Assembly: GCF_900109045.1 (NCBI RefSeq)
Contig: NZ_FNYL01000007.1
Coordinates: 248,001-312,000, forward strand
DNA: 64,000 nucleotides
From: Dyadobacter sp. SG02
GTDB taxonomy: Bacteria; Bacteroidota; Bacteroidia; Cytophagales; Spirosomataceae
Direction of reading: 5' to 3'
Positions 1 to 7,103 of the stretch are shown here, one piece after another. Made by a program: the position numbers and the translations under genes. The notes beneath the pieces are model-generated. The model did no database searches and was not told the DNA's origin. It was given only the letters and a program-made list of their open reading frames with translations. Numbering within the stretch: the stretch's first letter is position 1; the number at the start of each line of letters is the position of its first letter.

Positions 1-251
1 ACAGGCGCGCTTACAAGCGGCTCGGAAGCAACGAGTTTGACTTCAAAACCATCCTCGATCACCATTTTGCCGATGGTTTCGGATGCGGGTATGAAAGGCG
101 ACTTTCCGGGTGTCTGGGCGGGTTTTTCTTCTTTCGCAACGGTGGTAGCAGCGGAAGAGGCGGTTTGCTGGGTGGTTTGTTTGTTGGTTTTACAATATAC
201 CAACAGAGTCGAAACCGCCAGAATCAATAGGGGATAACGGTACTTCTTCAT
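1..251 (-). CDS. Membrane-bound dehydrogenase-like lipoprotein, N-terminal part (cut by window edge)
   Basis: The ATG at 251 opens a reading frame that runs off the left edge. It begins with a lysine-containing lipoprotein signal peptide ending in a lipobox (Leu-Val-Tyr-Cys, Cys at residue 20), then a Thr/Ala/Lys-rich linker, then a segment reading Glu-Asp-Gly-Phe-Glu-Val-Lys-Leu-Val-Ala-Ser-Glu-Pro. That phrase is typical of the start of the PVC-type/TIGR02604 'putative membrane-bound dehydrogenase' proteins, which carry a beta-propeller and often HEAT repeats and a heme-binding CxxCH. Only about 83 residues are visible, so domains and substrate cannot be seen. The signal and lipobox are direct observations; the family is inference from one motif. 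Confidence 0.6.
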   Translation of the reverse strand, partial: MKKYRYPLLILAVSTLLVYCKTNKQTTQQTASSAATTVAKEEKPAQTPGKSPFIPASETIGKMVIEDGFEVKLVASEPLVSAP

Positions 252-307
252 CAGAATGCTATGCTAGCAAATTAACAGCTATGGTAATTTTTGGGTCAAT
301 CAGTTGT

Positions 308-1600
308 TTATAACGATTCCTCCACCGGTTTCATGCGGCTGGTCAGGAAATGAATGGCGAGCCAGGCGACAATGTAGGCCAGCCCGCACACAATGAACAG
401 GATGTTGTAGCCCGCGCCGATGTTGCCGATTCCCTTGTAATGGTCGAGCAATGCGCCCACGAGCAACGGGAAGAATGTCGAACCCAGTGAACCGGCCATA
501 CCGCCGATGCCTACGACCGAGCTAACGGCGCGTTTCGGGAAAATGTCGGAGACGATCGTGAAAATATTCGCGCTCCAAGCCTGGTGCGCCGCCGTGGCAA
601 TGGCGATAATGCCTACGACCGTCCAGATATCCGTTGCGAATTGGGCAAGAATGATCGGCATGACGGCGAATGCCATCACGAGCAAGGTGGTTTTACGCGC
701 CCGGAGCGGCGCCCAGCCTTTTTTGATCAGATAAGATGACAAATAACCGCCGCCAATGCTGCCGAATGTGGTCGCCGTGTAAACGATGGCCAAATGCATG
801 CTGGGTTTTTTAAGATCGAGTGCGAATGTGGTAGCAAAATAGGAAGGCAGCCAGAACAGGAAGAACCACCACACGGGGTCGGTGAGGAATTTACCTATAA
901 TGAATACCCATGTTTGCGGCAAGCTGACGAGCTTGGTCCAGTGGATGGTTTTCTGGTTCTCTCCATCGCCGGCTTCGTTGTCGCTGTGGATGAATGCATA
1001 TTCTTCCGGGCCTACTTTCTTATGGCGTGAAGGGATTTCGTACATCAACCACCAGAATATCAGCCAGATAAAACCAATTGCGCCAGTGATCAGAAAAGCG
1101 CCCTGCCAGCTGTAAGTAGCTAAAAGCCAAGGCACCAGAATAGGCGCGGCTACGGCACCGATGCTGGTACCGGAGTTGAAAATACCCGTTGCGAGCGCGC
1201 GTTCGCGTTTGGGAAACCATTCGGCTGTCGCTTTGACCGCCGCAGGAAAGTTACCAGCCTCGCCAAGCCCCAATACCGCGCGGACGGCACCGAAGCCGAA
1301 AGTACTTTTGACAAACGCATGCGCCACAGCGGCAATACTCCATATGATAATAGAAATGGCATAACCCAATTTCGAACCGATCTTGTCGATTATATTACCG
1401 AAGACGATGTAACCCGCCGCATAGCAGCCCGCGAAAACCATTACGATGTTCGCATAGTCGGTTTCAGTCCAGTTGAATTCTGTTTCGAGGGTGGGTTTTA
1501 GTAATCCAAGAATCTGTCTGTCGATGTAGTTGATGGTGGTTGCAAAGAAGAGTAATGCGCAAATAACCCAGCGATAGTTGCCAATATTGGTTTGTTTCAT
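308..1600 (-). CDS. MFS transporter, anion:cation symporter (ExuT-like) family
   Basis: A 430-residue polytopic membrane protein with about 12 predicted hydrophobic segments and a cytoplasmic loop near residues 195-215. The Asp-Arg-Gln (residues 27-29) after helix 1 and the Gly-Glu-Ala-Gly-Asn-Phe-Pro-Ala-Ala-Val-Lys segment before a Trp-Phe-Pro are hallmarks of the anion:cation symporter branch of the major facilitator superfamily, which includes hexuronate (ExuT), glucarate and phthalate carriers. It probably takes up a sugar acid with a proton across the inner membrane. The exact substrate is not determined by sequence. It has the same orientation as the neighbouring dehydrogenase-like lipoprotein (gap 56 bp), which could point to a shared sugar-acid catabolic unit. 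Confidence 0.85.
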   Translation of the reverse strand: MKQTNIGNYRWVICALLFFATTINYIDRQILGLLKPTLETEFNWTETDYANIVMVFAGCYAAGYIVFGNIIDKIGSKLGYAISIIIWSIAAVAHAFVKSTFGFGAVRAVLGLGEAGNFPAAVKATAEWFPKRERALATGIFNSGTSIGAVAAPILVPWLLATYSWQGAFLITGAIGFIWLIFWWLMYEIPSRHKKVGPEEYAFIHSDNEAGDGENQKTIHWTKLVSLPQTWVFIIGKFLTDPVWWFFLFWLPSYFATTFALDLKKPSMHLAIVYTATTFGSIGGGYLSSYLIKKGWAPLRARKTTLLVMAFAVMPIILAQFATDIWTVVGIIAIATAAHQAWSANIFTIVSDIFPKRAVSSVVGIGGMAGSLGSTFFPLLVGALLDHYKGIGNIGAGYNILFIVCGLAYIVAWLAIHFLTSRMKPVEESL

Positions 1601-1714
1601 GATGGGGAAAAACTGATTTCTTGGATTCAGGAATTGATAAAAATACGTCTGTCTTGGGGATAAGACTGCATTTTACCCATTCTACCCCTTAATGTATTTG
1701 CAAAAGACTTGAAC

Positions 1715-1750
1715 AAAAAGGAATCCCGCACCGGGTTAAGGCGCGGGATC
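1715..1750 (-). terminator. Probable terminator after surE
   Basis: Arms ATCCCGC (1723-1729) and GCGGGAT (1743-1749) pair; read on the minus strand the stem is followed by TTCCTTTTTG. It lies about 80 bp beyond the surE stop. The rest of the 1601-1830 spacer shows no gene. Confidence 0.4.
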
Positions 1751-1830
1751 GGGGGTAATAGAAGGAACGTATCGTAAATAATTTTAAAACACACTATCAC
1801 TTTTAAAAGGCACAGCGTCGTCGCATTTAC

Positions 1831-2565
1831 TTATGTAATAGGATACGCCAGCTGCGCTTTTACCAGTTCGGCTTCGTTGGTGAGGTCTAGGCGGAGGGGC
1901 GTGATGGAGACGAAATGGTTTTCAATGGCCCAGCGGTCGGTACCTTCCTCGGCGGGTTCCAGGGGTACCACGGTAAACCAGTAGTGCTTCCGGCCCATCG
2001 GGTCGAGGGCGGGAACGATGTTGTTGTCGTACAGCCGCACCGATTGCCGCGTCCAGCGCACGCCTTTGGGATCGTGCGGGAAGTTGACATTCACCAGATT
2101 TAAATGTGGGTTTTCGAAAAGCAGCTGCAATGCCTTTTCTACAAATGGGTCGAGTTTTACAAAATCGGGTTCCACGTCGGTGGGCGTGCTCAATGCAATG
2201 CCTTTGATTCCGAAAAGCACCGCTTGCTTGGCTGCGGCGAGTGTGCCCGAATGCCACATCGCATTCCCCAGGTTCGGCCCCATGTTGATCCCTGAAAGCA
2301 CCACGTCGGGTTTGTCCCAGAGGTGTTGCCCTAATGCCACGCAGTCGGCCGGTGTGCCGTTCACGCGGTAGGCATCGATGCCCTCGAATTCAATGGGTGA
2401 TTTTTTATAGGAAAGTGGCCGGGAGGCCGTAATGGCATGACCCATAGAGGATTGCTCCACATCGGGCGCCACGATTTTCACTTCCCCGAACCGCGAGGCG
2501 ATTTTGGCAAGCGCCGCAATGCCCGGGCTGTATATTCCGTCGTCGTTCGTTACCAGGATTTTCAT
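1831..2565 (-). CDS. surE: 5'/3'-nucleotidase SurE
   Basis: A 244-residue protein of the SurE family, metal-dependent nucleotidases that dephosphorylate nucleoside 5'- and 3'-monophosphates and act as survival proteins. The metal-binding Asn-Asp-Asp-Gly is at residues 7-10, the conserved Asn-Gly-Thr-Pro-Ala-Asp-Cys at 69-75 and Ser-Gly-Ile-Asn-Met-Gly-Pro-Asn at 91-98. Length and motif spacing are normal. The ATG at 2565 is followed at once by the conserved first strand. It is divergent from the lipid kinase at 2651 and is probably monocistronic, with a hairpin downstream. Confidence 0.96.
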   Translation of the reverse strand: MKILVTNDDGIYSPGIAALAKIASRFGEVKIVAPDVEQSSMGHAITASRPLSYKKSPIEFEGIDAYRVNGTPADCVALGQHLWDKPDVVLSGINMGPNLGNAMWHSGTLAAAKQAVLFGIKGIALSTPTDVEPDFVKLDPFVEKALQLLFENPHLNLVNVNFPHDPKGVRWTRQSVRLYDNNIVPALDPMGRKHYWFTVVPLEPAEEGTDRWAIENHFVSITPLRLDLTNEAELVKAQLAYPIT

Positions 2566-2650
2566 AACGTATAGCGTTTTCAGGTGGTTGTTAATAAAAT
2601 TATGCCTGGTATGTTTTTTATAAAACCGGGATTATGCTATACATCCTGAT

Positions 2651-3553
2651 ATGAAAAAAACGACCCTATTGCACAACCCGACAGCCGGTGATAATGATTT
2701 TTCCAAAAAAGAGCTGGTCAAACTGATTGAAAAAGAAGGTTTCGATTGCGCCTATGCCTCGGTGAAGGAGGAAGGTTGGGATAATTTCGAAAACGACACC
2801 GATTTCCTGATCGTAGCCGGTGGCGACGGCACCGTGCGGCGGGCGGCCAAAGCGCTCATGAAGCGTAAACGGCTCGATAAGCAATATCCGCTGGCCCTGT
2901 TGCCACACGGTACCGCCAACAACATCGCGACCGCATTGCAGATCGAGGGGCACCCGAAGGATATTATTCCGCATTGGCATCATTACAAGCTACAACCGTT
3001 CGATATCGGTCGCGTACATGGCGTAGGCGAAGATCTTTTCATCCTTGAAGCATTCGGTTACGGCATCTTTCCGCGCCTGATGAAGGTAATGGATAAAATA
3101 GAGAGCGATATCGGCGACACCGCAGAAGAAAAGCTGAAAGCGGCGCGTGCGGTGCTGCTTGAAATCGTGCAAAGCTATGAGGCCCGGCCATGCACGATCG
3201 TGGCCGACGGCGTCGAGCATTCGGGTAATTATATTATGGTGGAAATCATGAATATCCGCTCCATGGGGCCCAACCTGGTGCTCGCGGGTGACGCCGACCC
3301 GGGCGACGGCCTGCTCGATGTGGTGATGGTGTCGGAAGGGAGCCGTAACAAATTCGAATCGTTTTTGCTCAGCCGCATCAATGACGAGGACAAAGAATTC
3401 AGTTTTTCGACCATTCGCGCGAAGAAGGTAAAGGTGTTCTGGGACGGAAAAGACGTCCATGCCGATGACGAGCGGCTTAAAATCGAGAAACCGGTGGAAG
3501 TAGAGATTGAAATACTGCCTGATATGCTGCAATTTATGATCACGGAAAGTTGA
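2651..3553 (+). CDS. Diacylglycerol/lipid kinase family protein (YegS/BmrU type)
   Basis: A 300-residue protein with the DAG-kinase catalytic domain signature Gly-Gly-Asp-Gly-Thr at residues 57-61 and Pro-His-Gly-Thr-Ala-Asn-Asn at 85-91, which bind ATP phosphates. Members phosphorylate diacylglycerol, sphingosine-like lipids or phosphatidylglycerol at the membrane; Bacteroidota make sphingolipids, so a sphingoid or ceramide substrate is possible but not shown here. The C-terminal beta-sandwich domain includes an Ala-Asp-Pro-Gly-Asp-Gly-Leu-Leu-Asp motif (about residues 216-224). The family is clear, the substrate is open. Confidence 0.9.
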   Translation: MKKTTLLHNPTAGDNDFSKKELVKLIEKEGFDCAYASVKEEGWDNFENDTDFLIVAGGDGTVRRAAKALMKRKRLDKQYPLALLPHGTANNIATALQIEGHPKDIIPHWHHYKLQPFDIGRVHGVGEDLFILEAFGYGIFPRLMKVMDKIESDIGDTAEEKLKAARAVLLEIVQSYEARPCTIVADGVEHSGNYIMVEIMNIRSMGPNLVLAGDADPGDGLLDVVMVSEGSRNKFESFLLSRINDEDKEFSFSTIRAKKVKVFWDGKDVHADDERLKIEKPVEVEIEILPDMLQFMITES

Positions 3554-3591
3554 ACCCATAACTTTTGGTTATAGCGGATAACCAATTGTGA

Positions 3592-3623
3592 TTGGCGTAC
3601 GATGGGAATGAGGGCTACTTTTG
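3592..3623 (+). promoter_or_regulatory. Bacteroidota-type promoter for the ferredoxin reductase operon
   Basis: TTG at 3592-3594 and TACTTTTG at 3616-3623 are separated by 21 bp and match the -33 TTTG / -7 TAnnTTTG pattern used by the Bacteroidota primary sigma factor. The start codon at 3664 lies about 40 bp downstream. Confidence 0.45.
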
Positions 3624-3663
3624 GAACATCAAAGTTTTCCAAAATTCTCATTCACATTGAATT

Positions 3664-4668
3664 ATGATCCACACAGACATTTGCATTATCGGAGCGGGGC
3701 CAGTAGGGCTCTTCGCGGTTTTCGAAGCCGGACTGCTCAAAATGCGTTGCCACCTCATCGACGCCCTGCCTGTGGTAGGCGGCCAGCTTGCTGAAATTTA
3801 TCCCCAAAAACCAATCTACGACATTCCCGGCGCCCCGGCCATCATCGCCGAAGATTTGGTAAACAACCTCATGAAGCAGATCGAGGAGTTCAAACCCGGG
3901 TTCACATTGGGCGAGCGGGTTGAAGCGCTCGAAAAGCAGGACGACGGCAGTTACATTGTCCGTACCAACGAAGGTACCGATGTGCATTGCCAGGTGGTGG
4001 TGATCGCCGCAGGCCTCGGCAGTTTCGAGCCGCGCAAGCCGGCGGTGGAGCAGCTGGAATACTTCGAAGGCAAAGGGGTGCATTATATGGTGAAAAAGCC
4101 GGAGCAGTTCCGCGGACGGAATGTGGTACTTGCCGGAGGCGGCGATTCCGCGCTCGACTGGACGATCTTCCTGGCAGATGTCGCTTCCCGCGTGACGCTC
4201 GTGCACCGGGGCGATACCTTCCGCGGTGCGCCGGATTCGGCAGAAAAGGTATACGACCTGGCCGGTAAAGGCAAAATCGACCTCGTACTTCAAGCGCAGG
4301 TGAACAAGCTGGGTGGTAATGGCGTGCTCAAAGAAGTCTCCATTCTGGGCAATGACAAGTCGGTCTTCACCATTCCTACGGACGATTTTATCCCGCTTTT
4401 TGGCCTCAGTCCCAAACTCGGCCCCATTGCCGACTGGAACCTGGGCGTAGAGAAATCCGCGGTGATCGTGGATACCTTCGATTACTCGACCAACGTCGAA
4501 CGCATCTATGCTATTGGCGACATCAACACCTATCCGGGCAAGCTGAAACTCATTTTGTGCGGTTTCCATGAAGCGGCCATCATGATGCAGAGCGCATTCA
4601 AGTACGTTTACCCGGATCAGAAATTGAGTTTCAAATACACCACTGTGAACGGTGTCAATCCATTTTAG
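3664..4668 (+). CDS. Ferredoxin/flavodoxin--NADP+ reductase, thioredoxin-reductase-like type
   Basis: A 334-residue FAD/NAD(P)-binding oxidoreductase. The FAD-binding Gly-Ala-Gly-Pro-Val-Gly is at residues 10-15 and the NADP-binding Gly-Gly-Gly-Asp-Ser-Ala-Leu-Asp at about 158-165. The thioredoxin-reductase CxxC pair is absent, and the C-terminal FAD motif reads Ala-Ile-Gly-Asp-Ile-Asn, as in the TrxR-like ferredoxin-NADP reductases (YumC type). It should pass electrons between NADPH and a ferredoxin. The 2Fe-2S ferredoxin gene begins two bases after its stop, so enzyme and partner are very likely cotranscribed. Confidence 0.93.
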   Translation: MIHTDICIIGAGPVGLFAVFEAGLLKMRCHLIDALPVVGGQLAEIYPQKPIYDIPGAPAIIAEDLVNNLMKQIEEFKPGFTLGERVEALEKQDDGSYIVRTNEGTDVHCQVVVIAAGLGSFEPRKPAVEQLEYFEGKGVHYMVKKPEQFRGRNVVLAGGGDSALDWTIFLADVASRVTLVHRGDTFRGAPDSAEKVYDLAGKGKIDLVLQAQVNKLGGNGVLKEVSILGNDKSVFTIPTDDFIPLFGLSPKLGPIADWNLGVEKSAVIVDTFDYSTNVERIYAIGDINTYPGKLKLILCGFHEAAIMMQSAFKYVYPDQKLSFKYTTVNGVNPF

Positions 4669-4670
4669 CC

Positions 4671-4994
4671 ATGATCAATATATTCATAGAGAACGATTTA
4701 GGAGAACGTCAGGCGTTGGAAATACCCACAGATATGGGTTTCAACCTGATGGAACTGCTCAAAGCATACGAATACGACATCCAGGCAACCTGCGGCGGCA
4801 TGGCCCTCTGCGCGACCTGCCATATAGAAGTCCTCGAAGGCAAGGAAAAACTGCCGGACTCCAACGACCAGGAACTCGACACGCTCGACACACTGCCGAA
4901 TGCCGACAGCAACAGCAGGCTCTCGTGCCAGCTACGGCCGTCCGAGGAAATGGACGGGCTCGTCTTCCGCCTGAAAGCATTGCAGGAAGCTTGA
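4671..4994 (+). CDS. 2Fe-2S ferredoxin (adrenodoxin/Isc type)
   Basis: A 107-residue ferredoxin with four cluster-ligand cysteines at positions 41, 47, 50 and 86 (C-x5-C-x2-C-x35-C), the spacing of vertebrate-type/Isc ferredoxins rather than plant-type ones. It is the probable redox partner of the NADP reductase directly upstream (2-bp gap). A strong hairpin terminator at 5030 ends the two-gene operon. Function is well supported; the downstream electron acceptor is unknown. Confidence 0.94.
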   Translation: MINIFIENDLGERQALEIPTDMGFNLMELLKAYEYDIQATCGGMALCATCHIEVLEGKEKLPDSNDQELDTLDTLPNADSNSRLSCQLRPSEEMDGLVFRLKALQEA

Positions 4995-5029
4995 AATAAG
5001 GTTATTAGAATTTTGGAATAATAGTACAT

Positions 5030-5062
5030 AAACCTCCGCTGGGCATGCAGCGGAGGTTTTTA
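5030..5062 (+). terminator. Rho-independent terminator of the reductase-ferredoxin operon
   Basis: Perfect 11-bp arms AACCTCCGCTG (5031-5041) and CAGCGGAGGTT (5048-5058) with a 6-nt loop, followed by a short T run. It may also stop transcription of the pseudogene coming from the other side. Confidence 0.85.
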
Positions 5063-5066
5063 GTTT

Positions 5067-5356
5067 TCAAAACAACCGTTTCACCTGTGGTAATGCCTCG
5101 TCGACCCAGAGCCTGTACATTTTTCCGGAGAAATGCAGATGGTCGTCGGCAATCATCATCGGATCGGTCAAAGCCTGCCTCGAAATGGCCAGCGGTCGTC
5201 CACGGACACACCCTGCCCGATCGTGTAGGAATCGCCCAGCGCGAGGTACTGCGGCTTACCGCTTTCATCGACCGGCTCGGGCGCGGCAGGCGAAGGACCC
5301 GGGCTGCCGCCGCAGGACAACATGGAGATCAGGATAGCAATTTGAAACAGTTTCAT
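5067..5356 (-). pseudogene. SGNH/GDSL hydrolase lipoprotein, remnant with large internal deletion
   Basis: From the ATG at 5356 the frame gives a lipoprotein signal (lipobox Ile-Ser-Met-Leu-Ser-Cys, Cys at residue 15), a Pro/Ser linker and the SGNH block I motif Ala-Leu-Gly-Asp-Ser-Tyr-Thr, then stops after Arg-Gly-Arg-Leu. In a shifted frame the same strand continues immediately with a typical SGNH C-terminus ending at 5067: Asp-Asp-His-Leu-His-Phe-Ser-Gly (the catalytic Asp-x-x-His block V) and Leu-Pro-Gln-Val-Lys-Arg-Leu-Phe. Family members have about 220-250 residues, so roughly 120-150 residues, including blocks II and III, appear to be missing and the two ends are out of frame. The protein cannot be active. 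Confidence 0.7.
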
Positions 5357-5409
5357 GCCTGATATACCGTTTTACGGAGGGTTTTGGATTGAAATAATGT
5401 AAAATTAGC

Positions 5410-6231
5410 TCAGGCCATGACTGCGATTAGGTTTAATGTAATGCCTGCAAGTTCTTTATTTCCCGTTAAATGTGCCTTTGGCAATGCCTCGTCCGGTTTA
5501 ATGGCTTTGGTAAAAAGCTTCCAGGCGGTGTCGGCATCGAAGGTTAGCGAGGCTTCCGGAGCGTTTTCGGAAGTTTCAGTGAGCAGCCATCCATTTTCTG
5601 TTTTAATTAAAAACCATTCGAAGGTTTCGTCGAGCACGATACCTATACGCACAGCTGTGCCTGTGGGCGCCTGCGTGTGCCTGTACGTATGCGGGAGTCC
5701 GCGCAGGAAGGTTTCGATGAGCGGGCGGAAAAGCCGGGGCGTCATAATGCCGGGCTTGCCGACAGCGTCGCGGATCTGCTGCTGGTGATGCCACTTTTCG
5801 GTGTATTCGCGGGCGATGTGGAACCAGTTTTTGGAAACGGCTTCACCTGCCCAGGAAACGGAGAAAATAGCGTCCGCTTCGAGGTCCTGCTGCTGCATGA
5901 TGACGGTATATTGCTTTCCGGTGCTTTCGATGAGTTCGGTGAGCAGGGCGGGGCTCATTCGTTTCGACGCATTTACCCAATCTGCATTCAACCGGTTTAA
6001 ATAGGCTACCAGATCATCATAACTGTTGATTTCCCGGTCGGGCGCCGTGAAATGGCCGTCGCGGTACATCGAAATGTCGCGGATGTTGCCGTCGAGCAAA
6101 TGCGCGGCCACGTCGCGTACCTTCCACAGGCGTGCAACGGTCGGCTTTTCCCACTCTTCGGGGGTGAGGGATTTTAGTAAGTCAATGAGGTGTTCGTCGA
6201 GTTCTTCGAACAGGTGAATGGTGTGAATCAT
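5410..6231 (-). CDS. DinB-like / maleylpyruvate isomerase-family (TIGR03083-like) protein
   Basis: A 273-residue cytoplasmic protein. The N-terminal half is a helical DinB/MDMPI-type domain: a His in Ala-Ala-His-Leu-Leu-Asp (about residues 43-48), and later Trp-Phe-His-Ile-Ala-Arg-Glu-Tyr-Thr-Glu-Lys-Trp-His-His, the spacing of the metal-binding His triad. The C-terminal 80 residues resemble an SCP2-like domain. Relatives include thiol-dependent isomerases and transferases. Bacteroidota do not make mycothiol, so if it uses a thiol it would be another one. The start at 6231 overlaps the region upstream of the divergent Anbu gene. The substrate is unknown. Confidence 0.75.
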   Translation of the reverse strand: MIHTIHLFEELDEHLIDLLKSLTPEEWEKPTVARLWKVRDVAAHLLDGNIRDISMYRDGHFTAPDREINSYDDLVAYLNRLNADWVNASKRMSPALLTELIESTGKQYTVIMQQQDLEADAIFSVSWAGEAVSKNWFHIAREYTEKWHHQQQIRDAVGKPGIMTPRLFRPLIETFLRGLPHTYRHTQAPTGTAVRIGIVLDETFEWFLIKTENGWLLTETSENAPEASLTFDADTAWKLFTKAIKPDEALPKAHLTGNKELAGITLNLIAVMA

Positions 6232-6282
6232 GGCGGTGGTGTGGACTTGTTTTGTCCTAAATATCGATGAAAAAGGGATTTG

Positions 6283-6315
6283 TTGTGATGTTAAGGATGT
6301 GATTTGGTATTTTTG
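6283..6315 (+). promoter_or_regulatory. Putative promoter of the Anbu gene
   Basis: TTG at 6283-6285 and TATTTTTG at 6308-6315 (22-bp spacing) fit the Bacteroidota -33/-7 pattern. This placement supports translation from the ATG at 6338, because the longer frame from 6230 would start upstream of the promoter. Confidence 0.4.
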
Positions 6316-6337
6316 GGCTGGTACAAAGTGTAGAAAA

Positions 6338-7060
6338 ATGACTTATTGCTTAGGAATAAAAGTAAAAGAGGGCCTCGTTGCCCTGGCCGACACGCGCATC
6401 ACCGCAGGCACCAATACGACAACGAAAAAGAAAATGTACGTAACCCAGCAGGATAACTATTCGATGTTCATCATGACCAGCGGGTTGCGATCTGTACGCG
6501 ACAAGGCAGTACATTATTTTGAAGACCTGATTAGCGAAGGCGTCGTTTACAATAAGCTTTACAAGGCGGTAAACGCATTTGGCGAGCAAATCAAACGGGT
6601 GGCGGAGGAAGATAAAGCGAGCCTCGAAAGGGCCGGCCTTAAATTCAATCTGAACACCATCGTGGGTGGCCAGCTGAAAGACGACAAGGACCATAAACTG
6701 TTCCTGCTCTATTCGGAAGGTAACTGGGTGGAGCTCGACGAAGGTTCGCCTTATGTGATCATCGGCAATTCCGGTCAGGGAAAAGCCATATTGAACCGCG
6801 TACTGAACGAAAACTCGACCATGAAGCAGGCGCTGAAAGCAGGTTTTTTGTCATTCGACTCCACGCGCGTGAGCAATAATGACGTAGACTTTCCGATCGA
6901 TGTGGTGTTATACAAAAAGGACAGTTTCGCCATAGCCGAACACCGCTACGAGCAGAAGGATATGGAAGAAATATCGAGGATATGGGCCGAAAAGCTCAAA
7001 CAAGCCCTCGACGACATCCCGGAAGAATGGATGGAAAAAACTTTCGAAAAAATGGAATAG
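6338..7060 (+). CDS. Anbu: proteasome-like N-terminal nucleophile peptidase (COG3484)
   Basis: A 240-residue protein of the Anbu (ancestral beta subunit) branch of the T1 proteasome family. It starts Met-Thr-Tyr-Cys-Leu-Gly-Ile, so removal of Met1 would expose Thr2 as the catalytic nucleophile. The phrase Gly-Leu-Val-Ala-Leu-Ala-Asp-Thr-Arg (about residues 12-20) is the family's conserved active-site region, and Gly-Asn-Ser-Gly-Gln-Gly-Lys follows mid-protein. An in-frame start at 6230 would add 36 residues ahead of Thr2 and is rejected. Anbu is usually found beside an alpha-E helical protein, a circularly permuted ATP-grasp ligase and a transglutaminase; none flanks it here. The natural substrate is unknown. 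Confidence 0.92.
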   Translation: MTYCLGIKVKEGLVALADTRITAGTNTTTKKKMYVTQQDNYSMFIMTSGLRSVRDKAVHYFEDLISEGVVYNKLYKAVNAFGEQIKRVAEEDKASLERAGLKFNLNTIVGGQLKDDKDHKLFLLYSEGNWVELDEGSPYVIIGNSGQGKAILNRVLNENSTMKQALKAGFLSFDSTRVSNNDVDFPIDVVLYKKDSFAIAEHRYEQKDMEEISRIWAEKLKQALDDIPEEWMEKTFEKME

Positions 7061-7085
7061 GTAAGGGGACCAAAAGTCCCCTTAC
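7061..7085 (+). terminator. Hairpin after Anbu
   Basis: A perfect 10-bp stem GTAAGGGGAC / GTCCCCTTAC with loop CAAAA begins at the base after the stop codon, in the convergent gap with the M28 peptidase. There is no clear T run, so it may act as a bidirectional or stabilising 3' hairpin. Confidence 0.45.
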
Positions 7086-7103
7086 TCTCCGAAAAGGGAT
7101 GGC

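Noticed and set aside
3652-4569. A 305-residue minus-strand reading frame
   Set aside because: Shadow of the ferredoxin-NADP reductase gene, which has all its nucleotide-binding motifs.
6230-6337. Longer start for the Anbu gene
   Set aside because: It would bury the N-terminal Thr nucleophile behind 36 residues and start upstream of the putative promoter.
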